A stretch of DNA of 64,000 bases, taken from positions 548,024-612,023 of the forward strand of contig NZ_JASBRG010000003.1 in the NCBI RefSeq assembly GCF_029961145.1, in the 5' to 3' direction. This document shows positions 6,672 to 15,571 of the stretch, in pieces. The notes beneath the pieces are model-generated. The model was not told the DNA's origin, made no database searches, and saw only the letters and a program-made list of their open reading frames with translations. Position 1 is the first letter of the stretch; each line of letters begins with the position of its first letter. Position numbers and translations under genes: made by a program. The DNA is from Pinibacter soli (GTDB lineage Bacteria > Bacteroidota > Bacteroidia > Chitinophagales > Chitinophagaceae).

Positions 6672-8328
6672 TCCCAAGCTATTTGACATATTACGACAGT
6701 ATTCTTTCCGCCAGTTTGGACGGGATTTAATGGCTGGAGTAATTGTTGGTATTGTAGCGCTACCCTTAGCCGTTGCATTTGCCATTGCATCGGGTGTTTC
6801 ACCCGAAAAAGGATTGTTTACAGCCGTTATTGCCGGGTTTATTATTTCTGCCCTGGGAGGAAGCCGTGTACAAATCGGTGGTCCAACCGGGGCTTTTATC
6901 GTGATTGTGTACGGCATCGTCCAGGTACATGGCCTGGCTGGTTTAATTGCTGCTACATTTATGGCAGGCTGCATGTTGATCATAATGGGTTTCAGCAAAC
7001 TGGGTTCCATTATTAAGTTTATCCCGTACCCTCTAATCATAGGCTTTACCAGTGGCATTGCCCTGATCATTTTTTCATCGCAATTCAAAGACGCGTTTGG
7101 ATTGCCGATTACCAATCTTCCTGCCGATTTCAGCGGCAAATGGCAAAGTTACTGGCACCACATCAACAAAGTAAACTGGTATGCCCTTGGCGTTACACTG
7201 TTTACGATTGCGGTAGGCCTTCTATGGCCCACTATTACACGAAAGTTTCCCGGTTCGCTGATTGCTATTTCAGCAACCGCCTGGCTGGTTCATGTACTTC
7301 ATTTACCGGTTGAAACCATCGGTGATCGATTCGGAGCAATCTCTTATGGGTTCCCTTCGTTGTCAAAGCCCGGATTAAATTTTGCCTCCATCCAAAAACT
7401 TATTCAACCTGCATTTACGATTGCGTTGCTCGGTGCGATTGAATCATTATTGTCTGCAGTGGTGGCGGATGGCATGACGGGCGATGAGCATGATTCCAAC
7501 ACGGAACTGATTGCACAGGGAACAGCGAATATTTTTTCGTCTCTTTTTGGTGGCATCCCTGCAACGGGCGCCATCGCCAGGACAGCTACCAACATCAAAA
7601 ACGGCGGACGAACCCCTGTTGCCGGTTTGATGCACGCGATCACCCTGCTAGTCATCATCCTTTTTGCCGGCAAACTCGTGACTTATATTCCTATGGCAAC
7701 ACTTGCGGGCATTTTGATCATCGTGGCCTACAACATGAGCGAATGGGAAACATTCGTATCCATGTTAAAAGGCAGTCGCAAGGATGCAGCCGTACTTTTG
7801 ATCACCTTTGTTTTAACAACACTGGTAGATCTTTCAGTGGCTATTGAAATCGGCATGGTGCTGGCCGGATTTCTTTTTATGCGTACGATGATCCAGTTAA
7901 CCAATGTGAAATGGCTGACTGCCAAAACATCTATACCGGATTATACCCTGTCGGTTGATGAAGTGGAAGGAATTGCCATTAACAAGCACGTGGAAGTTTT
8001 TGAAATTAGGGGGCCTTTATTTTTCGGTGCTGTTTACAAATTCAAAGATGCAATGAAGCTGGTTGAAAGTCCACCAAAAATACTGATCATTCGAATGAGG
8101 CAGGTGCCCATGATTGATGCTACCGGGCTAAAAGCCATTGAAGAATTTTATAAAGAAGCTACGCACAGAGGCACAAAAATTATACTTTCCGAAGTGAAAA
8201 GCGAGCAGGTTATGGAGGCGCTTAAAAATGCCCGTTTGCTGTTTAAAATTGGTAAAGCGAATGTTACGGTCACGTTTGACGACGCGATACGCAGATGCAA
8301 GACAATTTTTCCGGACCACCATATATAG
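6664..8328 (+). CDS. SulP-family anion transporter with STAS domain
   Basis: A 554-residue inner-membrane protein that should carry sulfate, bicarbonate or a similar anion. The N-terminal 400 residues are a chain of about 10-12 hydrophobic helices including the SulP signature region (GDLMAG-like RDLMAGVIVGIVALPLA at about 20-36, and GGSRVQIGGPTGAF at about 66-79). The C-terminal about 120 residues form a cytoplasmic STAS domain (VFEIRGPLFFGA ... IIRMRQVPMIDATGL). Length and domain order are normal. It is the last gene of the operon begun at 5643. Which anion is moved cannot be told, and carbonic anhydrase or cysteine genes are not adjacent. Confidence 0.9.
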   Translation: MFNPKLFDILRQYSFRQFGRDLMAGVIVGIVALPLAVAFAIASGVSPEKGLFTAVIAGFIISALGGSRVQIGGPTGAFIVIVYGIVQVHGLAGLIAATFMAGCMLIIMGFSKLGSIIKFIPYPLIIGFTSGIALIIFSSQFKDAFGLPITNLPADFSGKWQSYWHHINKVNWYALGVTLFTIAVGLLWPTITRKFPGSLIAISATAWLVHVLHLPVETIGDRFGAISYGFPSLSKPGLNFASIQKLIQPAFTIALLGAIESLLSAVVADGMTGDEHDSNTELIAQGTANIFSSLFGGIPATGAIARTATNIKNGGRTPVAGLMHAITLLVIILFAGKLVTYIPMATLAGILIIVAYNMSEWETFVSMLKGSRKDAAVLLITFVLTTLVDLSVAIEIGMVLAGFLFMRTMIQLTNVKWLTAKTSIPDYTLSVDEVEGIAINKHVEVFEIRGPLFFGAVYKFKDAMKLVESPPKILIIRMRQVPMIDATGLKAIEEFYKEATHRGTKIILSEVKSEQVMEALKNARLLFKIGKANVTVTFDDAIRRCKTIFPDHHI

Positions 8329-8485
8329 TTGCTCCGTTAGTAAGAAAAAACGAATACCTGGAAACGGCTTTGCTTAATCTTAGAAAGCCATACCGGACTC
8401 AAGGATGCAAGTGTGTTTGTGGTGTACACTGATCGTTTTGAGTCCTTTAGTCCAAAGAATTATTTCCGACGATATTCTTCATCTG

Positions 8486-9338
8486 TTACATTATCCAGCC
8501 AAATGGTTGTGAAGGTGTTTTATTGTATTCTTTTTTAAAGATGGTTGTAAAATAAGAATTGGATTGTATACCCACCCTGAACATCACTTCCGTAATTGAA
8601 ACGTCTTCATGCACCATTATTTCCACAGCTTGTTTAAGGCGGAACGATCTTACGAATTCGTTGATTGTTTGGCCCGTGATGTCTTTTAATTTTTTATAGA
8701 GTTTTGTTTTGCTCATGCCTATTTTCTGACAGATGAAATCCACGTTTAAATCTGTGTTTTCCATTTGCTCTTTCACCATTTGAAGCAAATTGTCCATAAA
8801 CTCCTTATCTTTCGTTGAGTGTACAAGTTCCTTTACTTCCACTTTATAATCATGGGAAAAACGATCCTTTATTATTTGTCGCTGCGCAAAAATGTTTTTG
8901 ATGGTCAATTGCAATAATTCTATACTTACCGGTTTGCTAAAATAGTGATCTGCTCCGCCGCTGAGGCCATCCAGCTTGCTTTGAAATGCATCCTTTGCGG
9001 TAAGCAAAATAAAAGGAATGTGGCTCGTGTTAATATCTTCTTTCACGTTCTTGCAAAATCAATGCCGTTCATTACTGGCATCATCACATCGCTGATGATA
9101 GGGTCAGGCATTTCTTCCTTTGCTTTTTCAAAGCCTGTTCACCATTTTCTGCGAGAGATATTCGATACCGATCGCTCAGGCATGCATGCAGAAACGTTCG
9201 CGGCTCTTCATTGTCACCTACTATCAGTATGTGTTTTTTTGCATAATCAGGCTCCGTGGAAAGCATGGGTGCTTCTATATCCTGTTGCGAAGCAATCTTT
9301 TTATAGCGAATGCTTTCAAGTTCTGCAGAGGACGTCAT
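8486..9338 (-). pseudogene. Hybrid two-component protein remnant: response receiver plus AraC-type HTH, frameshifted
   Basis: Three reading frames together encode the tail of a hybrid sensor/regulator. A receiver domain starts at HILIVGDNEE (9084-9338) and continues in a second frame with PDPIISDVMMPVMNG. It resumes in the frame of 8486-9046 with HIPFILLTAKDA, the KP pair (FSKP), and an AraC-type HTH (MSKTKLYKKLKDITG ... FRVGIQSNSYFTTIFKKEY). One-base losses at the T-run 9124-9128 and the A-run 9055-9058 would explain the shifts. The acidic pocket reads VGDNEE instead of the usual VEDNEE, a change at a conserved residue that fits real decay. Sensor and kinase parts are missing upstream, where an unrelated fragment is joined. 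Confidence 0.75.
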
Positions 9339-9621
9339 TGCTATAACTCAGTTTGTAACGCCGGCTAAATAGTTTATCCGTGTTTTTAGAATTCTTTTTG
9401 TTTATCGTTTCTGCTTCCTCCGTTGGTGATTGTTTTACACATTCTTTTTGAGAAACGGATTTCGATTCTCGATTTTCCTGCTTGTCACTTACCCTTTGCA
9501 TATTATCGTTGTAGACATTGATTGTGTTGAATTGTGGATTGGCTTCGATAAAATATTTGATTTCTTTATTATCGACAACTAATGTGACAGATTGAAGGTT
9601 TCCTTTTTTGAGAGCGCTCAA
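9316..9621 (-). pseudogene. Fragment of a conjugative-element-type protein (DUF3945-like)
   Basis: The frame encodes ALKKGNLQSVTLVV, YFIEANPQFNTINVYN and a low-complexity charged tail. I associate these with proteins of Bacteroidota plasmids and integrative conjugative elements, but I am not certain of the family. The apparent start is a TTG. A second frame just upstream (about 9625-9690) encodes VVTWLLGTHLQVNKPVTRFIE, which reads as its N-terminal continuation across a frameshift. At the other end it runs into the response-receiver remnant near 9340, so this is a broken piece, probably the footprint of a lost mobile element. Confidence 0.4.
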
Positions 9622-9679
9622 TAAACCGGGTGACTGGTTTGTTTACCTGCAAATGCGTACCCAGCAACCAGGTCACCAC

Positions 9680-9728
9680 ATTTGGGATATCTGACCAGCA
9701 AGTTGAATCCACTGGTCACATCCCAAAT
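9680..9728. repeat. Long imperfect inverted repeat
   Basis: The left arm 9680-9698 (ATTTGGGAT ... TGACCAG) is complementary to the right arm 9712-9728 (CTGGTCA ... ATCCCAAAT), apart from a central A-C-T/G-T difference, around a 13-base loop. There is no T-run after it, so it is not a normal terminator. It overlaps the degraded conjugative-element gene and lies about 190 bases upstream of the ECF sigma gene. It may be an element end, an oriT-like hairpin or a protein-binding site. Confidence 0.7.
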
Positions 9729-9913
9729 AACACGGGGACACCGGAACTCTTAATGATGAAAAAAAAGACAGCCTGACTATATAGTTAATCATTCCGAAAT
9801 CTTTCGGATTCAGAAAGCCGGAGAAATAAATTAAATAATTGTTTCCTGTGCATTGCATTCGCAAATTGTTTTTAGTTTTAGGAGAAGAATTTATCCGTTA
9901 ACTACCATTTTGC

Positions 9914-10528
9914 ATGTATTACCAAAGCCCGACTGCTATACAGGAAGAAAAAGATCTGGTTCGACTGTTACAGGCGGGGGATGAGCGTGCGTTCGAAAAA
10001 TTGTACGATCTGTATAAGCTTCGCATTCTAAAAAAACTCATCCGACTGGTTAAACATGAGGATATTGCAGTCGAGCTTTTGCAGGACATCTTTTTAAAGA
10101 TTTGGGAAAAAAGAGAAACGCTTGATCCTGATCAATCCTTCAGGTCTTATTTGTTTCGCATAGCCGAAAACAAGATCACGGACCTGTTCAGACGCGCCGC
10201 CCACGATAAAAAGTTACTGGCGCATTTGCAGGCTGCTGCAGCCGAATTGTGCAATTCTACTGAAGAAACCATTGATTTTAAAGAGCAGCAATCCTTGCTG
10301 AAACAAGCCATCAGTTCACTTCCGCCACAGCGTCAAAAGATTTTTATTCTCTGTAAAATTGAAGGGAAAAGCTACCAGGAAACCGCCGAATTACTGGGCA
10401 TTTCTTTAGGCACGGTAAACGATCACATGGTAAAAGCCGGTCGTGCCATTAGAAAATATTTCAACTCCGCCGACCTTGTATTCCTGGCGCTGGTAATGGC
10501 CAGTTTGCAGCATTGCATTAAATCTTAA
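9914..10528 (+). CDS. ECF RNA polymerase sigma factor (FecI-like)
   Basis: A 204-residue cytoplasmic sigma factor. Region 2 (about residues 28-95) includes LYDLYKLRILKKL and the -10-contacting VELLQDIFLKIWEKRE ... FRSYLFRIAENKITDLFRR. Region 4 (about 130-185) carries LPPQRQKIFILCKIEGKSYQE and an HTH ending GTVNDHMVKAGR. It is followed 65 bases later by FecR and then by an STN-bearing SusC, the standard trans-envelope signalling arrangement. Substrate binding outside should release this sigma factor to transcribe the locus. The length is normal. Confidence 0.92.
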   Translation: MYYQSPTAIQEEKDLVRLLQAGDERAFEKLYDLYKLRILKKLIRLVKHEDIAVELLQDIFLKIWEKRETLDPDQSFRSYLFRIAENKITDLFRRAAHDKKLLAHLQAAAAELCNSTEETIDFKEQQSLLKQAISSLPPQRQKIFILCKIEGKSYQETAELLGISLGTVNDHMVKAGRAIRKYFNSADLVFLALVMASLQHCIKS

Positions 10529-10593
10529 AAATATTTTTCGGTAGAGCATATGTCTGTAGCGCTTCATTCGTAATAGCATGAAAAGCGCTCAGT

Positions 10594-11790
10594 TTGGAAA
10601 ATCTTCAGCTTAAAGAACTTTTTAGAAAATACCTCGAAAACCGCTGCACTGCAGATGAAGTGGAAACGCTTGTCCGCCACTTTGATACCGGTAGTGAAGT
10701 GTATTTACGTCAACTGATCCTTTACGAATTAGATCAGCCTGAACATATCGGGAATGACATACATCTGCAAGCTTTAACTGACAAGGCTTTTGGCCATATT
10801 CGCAGTGAAATAAACAAACAGAACGATGGCGGTGTAAGCATCCCGAACCATAAGTTCCGCAGGCTTTGGCCACGGATAGCTGTCGCTGCGTCAGTTTTGT
10901 TTATTGTTGGCCTTGCAAGTTATTTTATTGCACATCGCCCATCTAACGTTCCTCCTGTTGTTGCGAAACAGGTGCCCCCGGCCGATATCGCTCCGGGTGG
11001 TAACAAAGCGATCCTTATTCTATCCCGCGGACAGCAAATCAACCTTAGTAATGCGCAAAATGGCAACGTAGCTAAAGATGCCAATGTAGTGATTGCTAAA
11101 ACTGCCGATGGCAAAGTCGTTTATCGGCCAGAGAAAAATGAAAAAGCGAAAGAGGTTGCTTACAATACCCTTAAAACTCCCCGCGGCGGCAAGTACGACC
11201 TTACGCTTTCAGATGGTACAAAAGTATGGCTGAACGCAGCTTCGTCCATTACCTATCCATTGGCATTTACCGGGCGCAACCGCGAGGTAGAGATAACGGG
11301 GGAAGCTTACTTTGAAGTGGTGCACAATGCTGCGCAACCATTTCGTGTACGTGTAGCCGGACAAGTGATAGATGACCTCGGTACACACTTCAATATAAAC
11401 GCTTATTCCGATGAACCAGTTATTAAAACAACATTGCTGGAAGGTAGCGTGAGGGTATCCAATTCAACCGGCAATGTAACGTTAAAGCCTGGCCAGCAGG
11501 CGGTTACACAATCCAACCAGTCCATAGCAATTAATCAGGATGCAGATATGGAAGAAGCCATCGCATGGCACCATGACTTGTTTAAATTTAATGATGCGAG
11601 TATTGAAACAGTAATGCGTCAATTTGCCCGCTGGTACGATGTAGAGGTGCGCTATGAGGGCAATATACCACAGCGTTCTTTTTCCGGAAAAATTTATCGT
11701 AACACAAGTGCTTTGAAAGTATCAGACATTTTAAACTATAAACAGATCCATTTTAGAATTGAGGACCGTACGATAATTGTGATGCCATAA
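10594..11790 (+). CDS. FecR-family anti-sigma factor
   Basis: This 398-residue protein spans the inner membrane once (helix about residues 92-112, VAASVLFIVGLASYFIA). The cytoplasmic N-terminus (LKELFRKYLENRCTADEV) should hold the sigma factor. The periplasmic part contains the FecR domain (TPRGGKYDLTLSDGTKVWLNAAS, then ITGEAYFEV) and a C-terminal DUF4974-type domain (FARWYDVEVRYEG). It would receive the signal from the STN domain of the SusC at 11982. No ATG is available in frame; an in-frame TGA lies at 10579, so TTG at 10594 is taken as the start. An out-of-frame ATG at 10578 could indicate a small sequence error. Confidence 0.9.
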   Translation: MENLQLKELFRKYLENRCTADEVETLVRHFDTGSEVYLRQLILYELDQPEHIGNDIHLQALTDKAFGHIRSEINKQNDGGVSIPNHKFRRLWPRIAVAASVLFIVGLASYFIAHRPSNVPPVVAKQVPPADIAPGGNKAILILSRGQQINLSNAQNGNVAKDANVVIAKTADGKVVYRPEKNEKAKEVAYNTLKTPRGGKYDLTLSDGTKVWLNAASSITYPLAFTGRNREVEITGEAYFEVVHNAAQPFRVRVAGQVIDDLGTHFNINAYSDEPVIKTTLLEGSVRVSNSTGNVTLKPGQQAVTQSNQSIAINQDADMEEAIAWHHDLFKFNDASIETVMRQFARWYDVEVRYEGNIPQRSFSGKIYRNTSALKVSDILNYKQIHFRIEDRTIIVMP

Positions 11791-11981
11791 CAGCATGCAA
11801 AAAACAAATTAAACACAATCCATAAAGACATGAAAAAATATCTACCACGATATCCATAATGTGGCGGGTTGCTCAAAAAAAAACCGCAGAAGTGAGTCGA
11901 AGCACATCTACGGCAACATTTGAGTGGACCTAAATAATTGGCGAACTATTCAATGTCATAAACTCAAACTTTACAAAAGTA

Positions 11982-14900
11982 ATGAAATTTCATGTTTTTT
12001 CTAAAGCCGTGCCCAGGGTATGGCTGCCTCCAAAATTATTGCTGGTGATGAAACTAACCACGTTTTTGCTTTTAATCACATTCCTGCAGGTCAGTGCAAA
12101 GGGCCTCGGTCAGCGCATAACGCTGAACGAAACCAATGCGCCGTTAAAAAAAGTGATCCAGGCTATTGAATTACAATCCGGCTATGTATTTTTTTACGAC
12201 TCAAAGGACGTCAGACAAAAGGTAAATATCCATGTCAGCAACGCAACAATTGAAGACGCTCTGGCTGAGTGTTTCAGGAACCTTCCGCTGAGCTATAAAA
12301 TTGCCGACAAAACCATTTTGCTTCAGCAAAAGGAATTACCGGTAATAGCTGAAATACCCGTCGCTCTTATTGACGTGAAAGGACAGGTTACCGACAGCAA
12401 AGGCACACCTTTAGCAGGCGCAAACGTTACTGCACAAAAAGCCAAAAAAACTGTTGTGACCGATGCCAACGGAAGGTTTGAAATGAAAGACATCAGCTAT
12501 GATGAAACACTGGTAATTTCTTACACAGGCTATGTTAGCCAAAAGATAGCAGCAAACAGTTCACGGATAAACAGCGTGGTGCTGGAAGAAGATGTAAAGG
12601 CCCTGAGCGGCGTGGTGGTGGTTGGTTACGGCACCCAGAAAAAAGTTAACCTCACAGGTGCCGTTTCACAGGTGTCAGGTGAAGACATCGGTTATCATGC
12701 AACACCAAGCATTACCAATTCATTGCAGGGTTTGATCCCGGGCCTGAACATACAGGCCAATAGTGGTAATCCATCGGAAAAACCTGACATCAACATCCGT
12801 GGATTTAATTCAGTAAACGGCGGGTCTCCATTAATTCTGATTGATGGAATACAAGGTGACATAGAACGTGTTAATCCTTTGGATGTAGAAACAGTAACAG
12901 TGCTGAAGGATGCTGCGTCAGCTGCCATTTACGGTGCCCGTGGTGCATTTGGCGTGATATTGATCACTACAAAAAAAGGCAAGTCAGGCAATCTTGCAGT
13001 GAATTATACCAACAACTTTGGCCGCACCACTCCAATCGTGCGCACCGATTATATTTCAGATCCATATCAGTACGGTAAAATTGTAGATGCATTTCTATCA
13101 GGATATAACGGTACCACCTATACGAATTATACAGATGCCGATTACGCAAAGGAAAAACAGGTAGCAGAAGGAACGCTGGCGCCATTCAATGAAAAACAAG
13201 CCGACGGTACTTACAAATTTTTTGGCAAGACAAACTGGTACGACATGATTTTTCGCCAATGGCAACCATCGCAAACGCACAATCTTTCTATTTCCGGTGG
13301 AAATGATAAAATACAGGGATATTTGTCGGGCCGTGCCTATAAAGTGGGCACCATACAAGCCAATGTTGATGCCAACTTAATTAAGTACAACATTAAAGGC
13401 AATTTAAATTTCAAACCCACCAAATGGCTCGAGATCGGAGAAAACATACAGGTAAGCACTGCTGACATGACAGAGTATGGCGGTTCCAAAGCGGGATACG
13501 TGACCTCGACCGGCATTTATAATGGCAATACCTATTACTTTTTGTTTCCCTTCATGCCCAGCGAAATAAACGGTATCCCTTATGATTATAACGGCTATGG
13601 CGAAGTAGCGGCATTGGGCGATAAAAGCAGCTTTCAAAAAACATACACAGAGCAATTTGTAAATACAATAAGCGGAAAGTTAACACCGGTAAAGGACTTG
13701 GTTTTTAATATCGATTACAGCAATACCGTTAACCATGCCGCCATTACCACAAGGGAAAATCCGATTACTTATTTAACCACCTTAAGAGCCAATCTGCAAA
13801 CGGTGGGAGTGAACTCGCTGGCCGAAGCGCGTAACCGCAATTATTACAATGCACTAAATGTGTATGGTACCTATAACAAAAGTCTTTTTCACGATTCTCA
13901 TCATTTTAAATTGTTGTTGGGCTACAACCAGGAAAACTATCGATCCGACAATGTTACTGCCCAGCAAGGCAACCTGTTGGTAAGCAACCTTTCCAGCCTT
14001 AACCTCGGAACCAATTTATTGCAAGCTACCGGCTCGGGAAGTGTATGGGCAATCAGGGGCTTTTTCGGCAGGTTCAACTACGACTATCAAAACAAATATT
14101 TACTGGAAGTAAACGGCCGCTATGATGGGTCATCACGTTTCCCGGAAAGTAGTCGCTATGGATTTTTTCCATCGGTATCTGCGGGCTGGTATGTGAGCAA
14201 AGAAAACTTTTTCAAACCGCTGAAGAACGTCATCAGTTCATTTAAACTTCGCGGTTCATATGGTCAGTTGGGCAACCAGAATATTGACCTGTACACGTTC
14301 TCCCAAATACTCTCAACGGGGCAAACTTATTGGGCATTGAACGCCGTGCGTATGAACCAGGTAACCGCGCCTTCACCGCTTCCAAGTGTTGTAACCTGGG
14401 AAACCTCAAAAACCGTAGATGTAGGTGCAGACATCGGTTTGCTAAACGATCATATCAATATCAGTTTCGATTACTACGAGAAAAATATCTCGGGCATGTA
14501 TGTGCCGGGCCAGCCACTGCCTTCTGTATTTGGTGCATCTGAACCTAAGGAGAATATTGCCAGCCTGCGCGATCGTGGCTTTGAATTGCAAGTGGGTTAC
14601 AATGGCAGCTTTGATGTGTTGAACTCACCGTTTCATCTTAAAACAACTTTGAACCTCTCAAACTTTGTTGGCGAAATCACCAAATATCCAAATGCAAGTG
14701 GCTTGATGAGTTCGTTTTATGAAGGGCAAAAACTGGGTGACATCTATGGATACCATATCGATGGACAATTCCAGTCAGACAAGGACGCTGCAGCATACCA
14801 GGCAAGTTTTGTTAATCCCGCGACCTCTCTGGGCCAGGTGTATAATTATGAAATAAACATTGTGCAGAATGCTCAATGGAAGGGTTTGCATGCGGGTGAC

Positions 14901-15560
14901 ATTAAGTATGTAGATGTGAACGGCGACGGGGCCATTAACAAAGGAAAGAATACTTTGGCCGACCACGGTGATCTTGTAAAGATTGGCAACGTGATGCCAA
15001 AATTGCCTTTCGGTTTTAATCTTATCGCCGATTGGAAAAACGTTGACCTGATAATAGCAACAGCAGGGGTAATGCATCAGGATTGGTATCCAACCGGAAA
15101 TATTTTCTGGGGTCCGTACGAAAGACCTTACCTGTCTTTCATCCGCAAGGATCTGATTGAGAACGCATGGACACCAGAAACCCCCAACAACAAGTATCCT
15201 CAGGCTGTGCGTGGATATGCTTCCTTGGGATCTTTGCGTTCGCTCGGTGAGATCAATGATTATTATCTGACCAATGTTGGTTATCTCAGGGTAAAGAATC
15301 TCACGATAGGTTACACACTTCCTGCAAAACTTACACAAAGGGCAAGCATTCAAAAACTGCGCGTTTATTTCAGCGGAGAGAACCTGTTTACGTGGAGCTT
15401 CGGTCACTTGACAAAGTACATCGATCCGGAAACTGCAGGCTCAGGTATTGATTACTCTACGCCGATGAACGTAGCCACAGGATCAGGTTCTGTTGCCCGT
15501 GCAGGTGAATCGTATCCTTTAGGTAAAGTGTATTCTTTTGGTTTAAGCATTACCCTTTAA
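11982..15560 (+). CDS. SusC/RagA TonB-dependent outer-membrane transporter with STN signalling domain
   Basis: A 1192-residue outer-membrane receptor. A signal segment ends near residue 42 (FLLLITFLQVSAKG). An STN domain (about 48-100, RITLNETNAPLKKVIQAI) mediates signalling to FecR. A carboxypeptidase-like beta-sandwich follows (about 128-205, VKGQVTDSKGTPLAGANV). The plug begins after VVVVGYGTQKKVNLTGAV, with the SusC signature NVRG-like INIRGFNSVNG and VLKDAASAAIYGARG. The rest is a beta barrel ending in an aromatic-rich strand. It pairs with SusD 12 bases downstream. It imports an oligomer whose identity is suggested only by the esterase and phosphodiester glycosidase that follow. Confidence 0.95.
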   Translation: MKFHVFSKAVPRVWLPPKLLLVMKLTTFLLLITFLQVSAKGLGQRITLNETNAPLKKVIQAIELQSGYVFFYDSKDVRQKVNIHVSNATIEDALAECFRNLPLSYKIADKTILLQQKELPVIAEIPVALIDVKGQVTDSKGTPLAGANVTAQKAKKTVVTDANGRFEMKDISYDETLVISYTGYVSQKIAANSSRINSVVLEEDVKALSGVVVVGYGTQKKVNLTGAVSQVSGEDIGYHATPSITNSLQGLIPGLNIQANSGNPSEKPDINIRGFNSVNGGSPLILIDGIQGDIERVNPLDVETVTVLKDAASAAIYGARGAFGVILITTKKGKSGNLAVNYTNNFGRTTPIVRTDYISDPYQYGKIVDAFLSGYNGTTYTNYTDADYAKEKQVAEGTLAPFNEKQADGTYKFFGKTNWYDMIFRQWQPSQTHNLSISGGNDKIQGYLSGRAYKVGTIQANVDANLIKYNIKGNLNFKPTKWLEIGENIQVSTADMTEYGGSKAGYVTSTGIYNGNTYYFLFPFMPSEINGIPYDYNGYGEVAALGDKSSFQKTYTEQFVNTISGKLTPVKDLVFNIDYSNTVNHAAITTRENPITYLTTLRANLQTVGVNSLAEARNRNYYNALNVYGTYNKSLFHDSHHFKLLLGYNQENYRSDNVTAQQGNLLVSNLSSLNLGTNLLQATGSGSVWAIRGFFGRFNYDYQNKYLLEVNGRYDGSSRFPESSRYGFFPSVSAGWYVSKENFFKPLKNVISSFKLRGSYGQLGNQNIDLYTFSQILSTGQTYWALNAVRMNQVTAPSPLPSVVTWETSKTVDVGADIGLLNDHINISFDYYEKNISGMYVPGQPLPSVFGASEPKENIASLRDRGFELQVGYNGSFDVLNSPFHLKTTLNLSNFVGEITKYPNASGLMSSFYEGQKLGDIYGYHIDGQFQSDKDAAAYQASFVNPATSLGQVYNYEINIVQNAQWKGLHAGDIKYVDVNGDGAINKGKNTLADHGDLVKIGNVMPKLPFGFNLIADWKNVDLIIATAGVMHQDWYPTGNIFWGPYERPYLSFIRKDLIENAWTPETPNNKYPQAVRGYASLGSLRSLGEINDYYLTNVGYLRVKNLTIGYTLPAKLTQRASIQKLRVYFSGENLFTWSFGHLTKYIDPETAGSGIDYSTPMNVATGSGSVARAGESYPLGKVYSFGLSITL

Positions 15561-15571
15561 GCAATAAAAAA

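Noticed and set aside
6480..7139. Long minus-strand open frame inside the small-protein/SulP region
   Set aside because: Antisense to SulP helices; its translation is Pro/Ile/Ala-rich with no domain, as expected from the complement of hydrophobic codons.
10578..10613. ATG at 10578 as the FecR start
   Set aside because: It is out of frame with FecR and meets a stop after 11 codons; TTG 10594 is in frame.
14775..15407. Minus-strand open frame of 210 residues in SusC
   Set aside because: Antisense shadow; the SusC barrel on the plus strand is continuous.
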